From NCBI RefSeq assembly GCF_010093025.1, contig NZ_CP048114.1, positions 3,100,001-3,164,000 on the forward strand: 64,000 nucleotides of DNA. The letters run 5' to 3'. Each line of letters starts with the position of its first letter. Positions within the stretch are counted from its first letter, which is position 1. Positions 62,221-64,000 of the stretch are shown here, one piece after another. Origin of the DNA: Edaphobacter sp. 12200R-103. Its GTDB lineage: Bacteria > Acidobacteriota > Terriglobia > Terriglobales > Acidobacteriaceae. The notes under the pieces are model-generated. The model was not told the origin of the DNA. It did not search any database and worked only from the letters and a program-made list of their open reading frames with translations. Position numbers and translations under genes: made by a program.

Positions 62221-62490
62221 TCATGCCGGAAATCTTTCGGCGTTTCGGGCCCTGGCTTTGGCTGCCTCTTCTTCCCGGTTCTTTGGGGGTGCATTGGTTT
62301 CGAGTGAAAGGAGAAGCTGAGTCGAAATGCCGGCAATTGCGTCGATGGCAGCCTGGAAAGCCTCTTCGTTCGCCCTGGATGGTTTATTGAAACCTGTGAT
62401 CTTTCTTACGAACTGGAGCGAAGCAGCTCGAACCTCGTCTGGGGTAACGGGTGGATCGAAGTTGAAAAGGGTTTTGATATTTCGGCACAT
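62221..62490 (-). CDS. DUF2277 family protein
   Basis: The 89-residue protein matches DUF2277 by its opening CRNIKTLFNFDPPVTPDEVR and the following ASLQFVRKITGFNKPS. It is a small, helical, cytoplasmic protein of unknown function found in many bacteria. The tail is charged (REEEAAKARARNAERF). Start and length are as expected. It is on the same strand as the radical SAM gene but 180 bp away. Confidence 0.9.
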   Translation of the reverse strand: MCRNIKTLFNFDPPVTPDEVRAASLQFVRKITGFNKPSRANEEAFQAAIDAIAGISTQLLLSLETNAPPKNREEEAAKARARNAERFPA

Positions 62491-62686
62491 CTTCGAAGGA
62501 CCTCCAGGCTGGATCGGGGTGCCGCAGAGTTACTGCCTTCACTTTACTCAAATGAGGTCAGGAGCAGTGATCTCGTCGATGGGCAATGGCTGCAACTGCC
62601 AGAAACCGGCTCCTGACGGACGGTCCGGCTCAACATTTCGAGTATCCAAGATGCATCTCCCTCCGTTAAGTTCCGGGGCGAGTCCG

Positions 62687-62761
62687 TCACGAAAGAAATT
62701 TTATCGCCTCCCCCAGGTCATCGACGACGATTCCCACGTTATCCATTCGTTTGAGCGCCAT
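62687..62761 (-). pseudogene. Truncated VOC (glyoxalase-like) gene fragment
   Basis: On the minus strand the 24-residue reading MALKRMDNVGIVVDDLGEAI then KFLS stops at TGA. The text strongly resembles the first 20-odd residues of VOC/lactoylglutathione-lyase-like proteins (MDNVGIVVDDLEAAI...). The remaining 100 or so residues are absent downstream, where the DUF2277 gene lies. The gap 62491-62968 holds only this remnant and a loose inverted repeat GTCAGGAGC / GCTCCTGAC. I take it as a decayed gene. Confidence 0.65.
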
Positions 62762-62968
62762 GCGTCGAAATCTACACAATGTCGCCCGGATGCAGCAATG
62801 AATGCTTTGCAACGCAGGGACGAACAAACGACGTGCCGTTGCCGGCCGACCTCTGCCGCGCTTCCCTGCTCGATTTCGTTGGAGGACCTTCAAGCAACCG
62901 CTTCATTGCCGAATTTGCTCTTGCCATCCTCTGCATTCTCTTCCTAAGCTTTGGTTGAGGTCTGAAGT

Positions 62969-63349
62969 GTGGCTGAATACCAGAGTCCTGAAGATATACG
63001 GTTCGCAAAAGAACTGATAGCCTCCGCTCCTGCGGAAGCAGAGGCATTTTTCAAACTGAAGTCTGTGACGGAACGCAGTGACGGCGTTATACCGGCAAAG
63101 TACCGTGAGTTGATTGCGCTGGCCGTTGCGCTTACAACGCAGTGCTCCTACTGTCTCGATTCGCATACGCGCAATGCCGCCAGGGCCGGGGCATCGCGGG
63201 AAGAGATTGCCGAGACGGTATTCATGGCGGCAGCACTAAGAGCCGGCGGCGCCGTTGGGCACGGTCTGCTGGCGATGAAGTTATTCGATCAAGCAACGAA
63301 TCGTATGAAGGAAGACCCGGATGCGCTTGAGCGCGCTCCCTGGGAGTAA
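62969..63349 (+). CDS. Carboxymuconolactone decarboxylase / AhpD-like protein
   Basis: The 126-residue protein has the AhpD core: KYRELIALAVALTTQCSYCL with the redox CxxC, then DSHTRNAARAGASREEIAE. Such proteins reduce peroxidases or use the CxxC and His for peroxidase activity. The start is GTG at 62969; the preceding base run GAAGTG gives only a weak ribosome site. It is followed 74 bp downstream by the DUF2975 gene on the same strand. Confidence 0.92.
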   Translation: MAEYQSPEDIRFAKELIASAPAEAEAFFKLKSVTERSDGVIPAKYRELIALAVALTTQCSYCLDSHTRNAARAGASREEIAETVFMAAALRAGGAVGHGLLAMKLFDQATNRMKEDPDALERAPWE

Positions 63350-63423
63350 TTTGCCGCAATTTGCCGGAGAGTATCTGCAGAGACCGTCAGCGACGGTCAA
63401 TACCAGGGTCACGGAGGGCTGCC

Positions 63424-63906
<483 letters not shown>

Positions 63907-64000
63907 ACAAAATCAGTATGAAGCAACCTGGAAAGGTCTTCATTGCAAGCCCGGATAATTTTGATGGATTGGTACCGACAAGCCTGCTTGTGGGGACTTA

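Noticed and set aside
63918..64000. Open frame starting ATG at 63918 and running off the window end (MKQPGKVFIASPDNFDG...)
   Set aside because: Only 27 codons are visible, no ribosome site precedes it and I do not recognise it. It could be the start of a real gene but cannot be supported here.

Overview
The window looks like chromosomal DNA from a member of the Acidobacteriota, class Terriglobia (Acidobacteriaceae; Terriglobus, Granulicella or Edaphobacter-like). The evidence is a PadR regulator paired with an ADOP-type duplicated permease, an Oar-like TonB-dependent receptor with an N-terminal carboxypeptidase-regulatory-like domain, secreted GH27 and GH92 glycosidases, small zinc-ribbon proteins of a type I associate with this group, and many interspersed palindromic repeats of the GTGTCATCCTGAGC type. 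The species was not determined. Most of the window is ordinary housekeeping and accessory chromosome. I see no prophage, intact insertion sequence or CRISPR array.

Layout. 1-4,000 (minus): the order ispE, tRNA-Gln(UUG), prs, rplY, pth, covering isoprenoid precursor, PRPP and translation functions. 4,000-12,200 (minus): a five-PAS GGDEF-EAL protein, a phospholipase D/cardiolipin synthase coupled to an endonuclease/exonuclease/phosphatase (EEP) family protein, and an ABC-F ATPase. 12,300-24,000 (mostly plus): a small orphan ORF with its own terminator, a membrane protein with a LOG-family protein, an M64 metallopeptidase with calcium-binding repeats followed by an unrecognised proline-rich protein and a PHP-like protein, the PadR-ADOP pair with an operator-like promoter, and a GT4 glycosyltransferase. 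24,000-32,000: aminotransferase, a DUF417 protein divergent from an AraC regulator, gamma-carbonic anhydrase, an epimerase divergent from a UDP-galactopyranose-mutase-like flavoprotein, and three small or secreted proteins. 32,000-43,000 (minus): the large receptor with a strong promoter and terminator, prmC (unusual start), a secreted VOC protein, GH27, and an AsnB-GT39 overlapping pair. 43,000-54,600: OsmC, MFS, GH92, DUF1761, formate/nitrite channel, rplU-rpmA, metallo-beta-lactamase fold hydrolase, zinc ribbon, rpsU, DoxX, SMR. 55,000-64,000: clpB and hsp20 (protein disaggregation), GT4, an exported methyltransferase, a parS-like centromere site, a radical SAM protein, DUF2277, a VOC gene fragment, an AhpD-like protein and a DUF2975 protein.

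The points most worth following are: (1) a perfect 26-bp palindrome at 60925-60950 containing the 16-bp ParB-binding sequence parS; (2) prmC, which has no ATG, GTG or TTG that would give a full-length protein and probably starts at CTG or ATA; (3) several families of interspersed palindromes, three copies of which carry tandem 39-44 bp amplifications of one arm only; (4) the M64 peptidase cluster, whose proteins lack clear signal peptides; (5) a phospholipase D enzyme with one canonical and one altered HKD motif; and (6) a PadR operator overlapping a near-consensus promoter. All calls come from reading the sequence; no database search was run.
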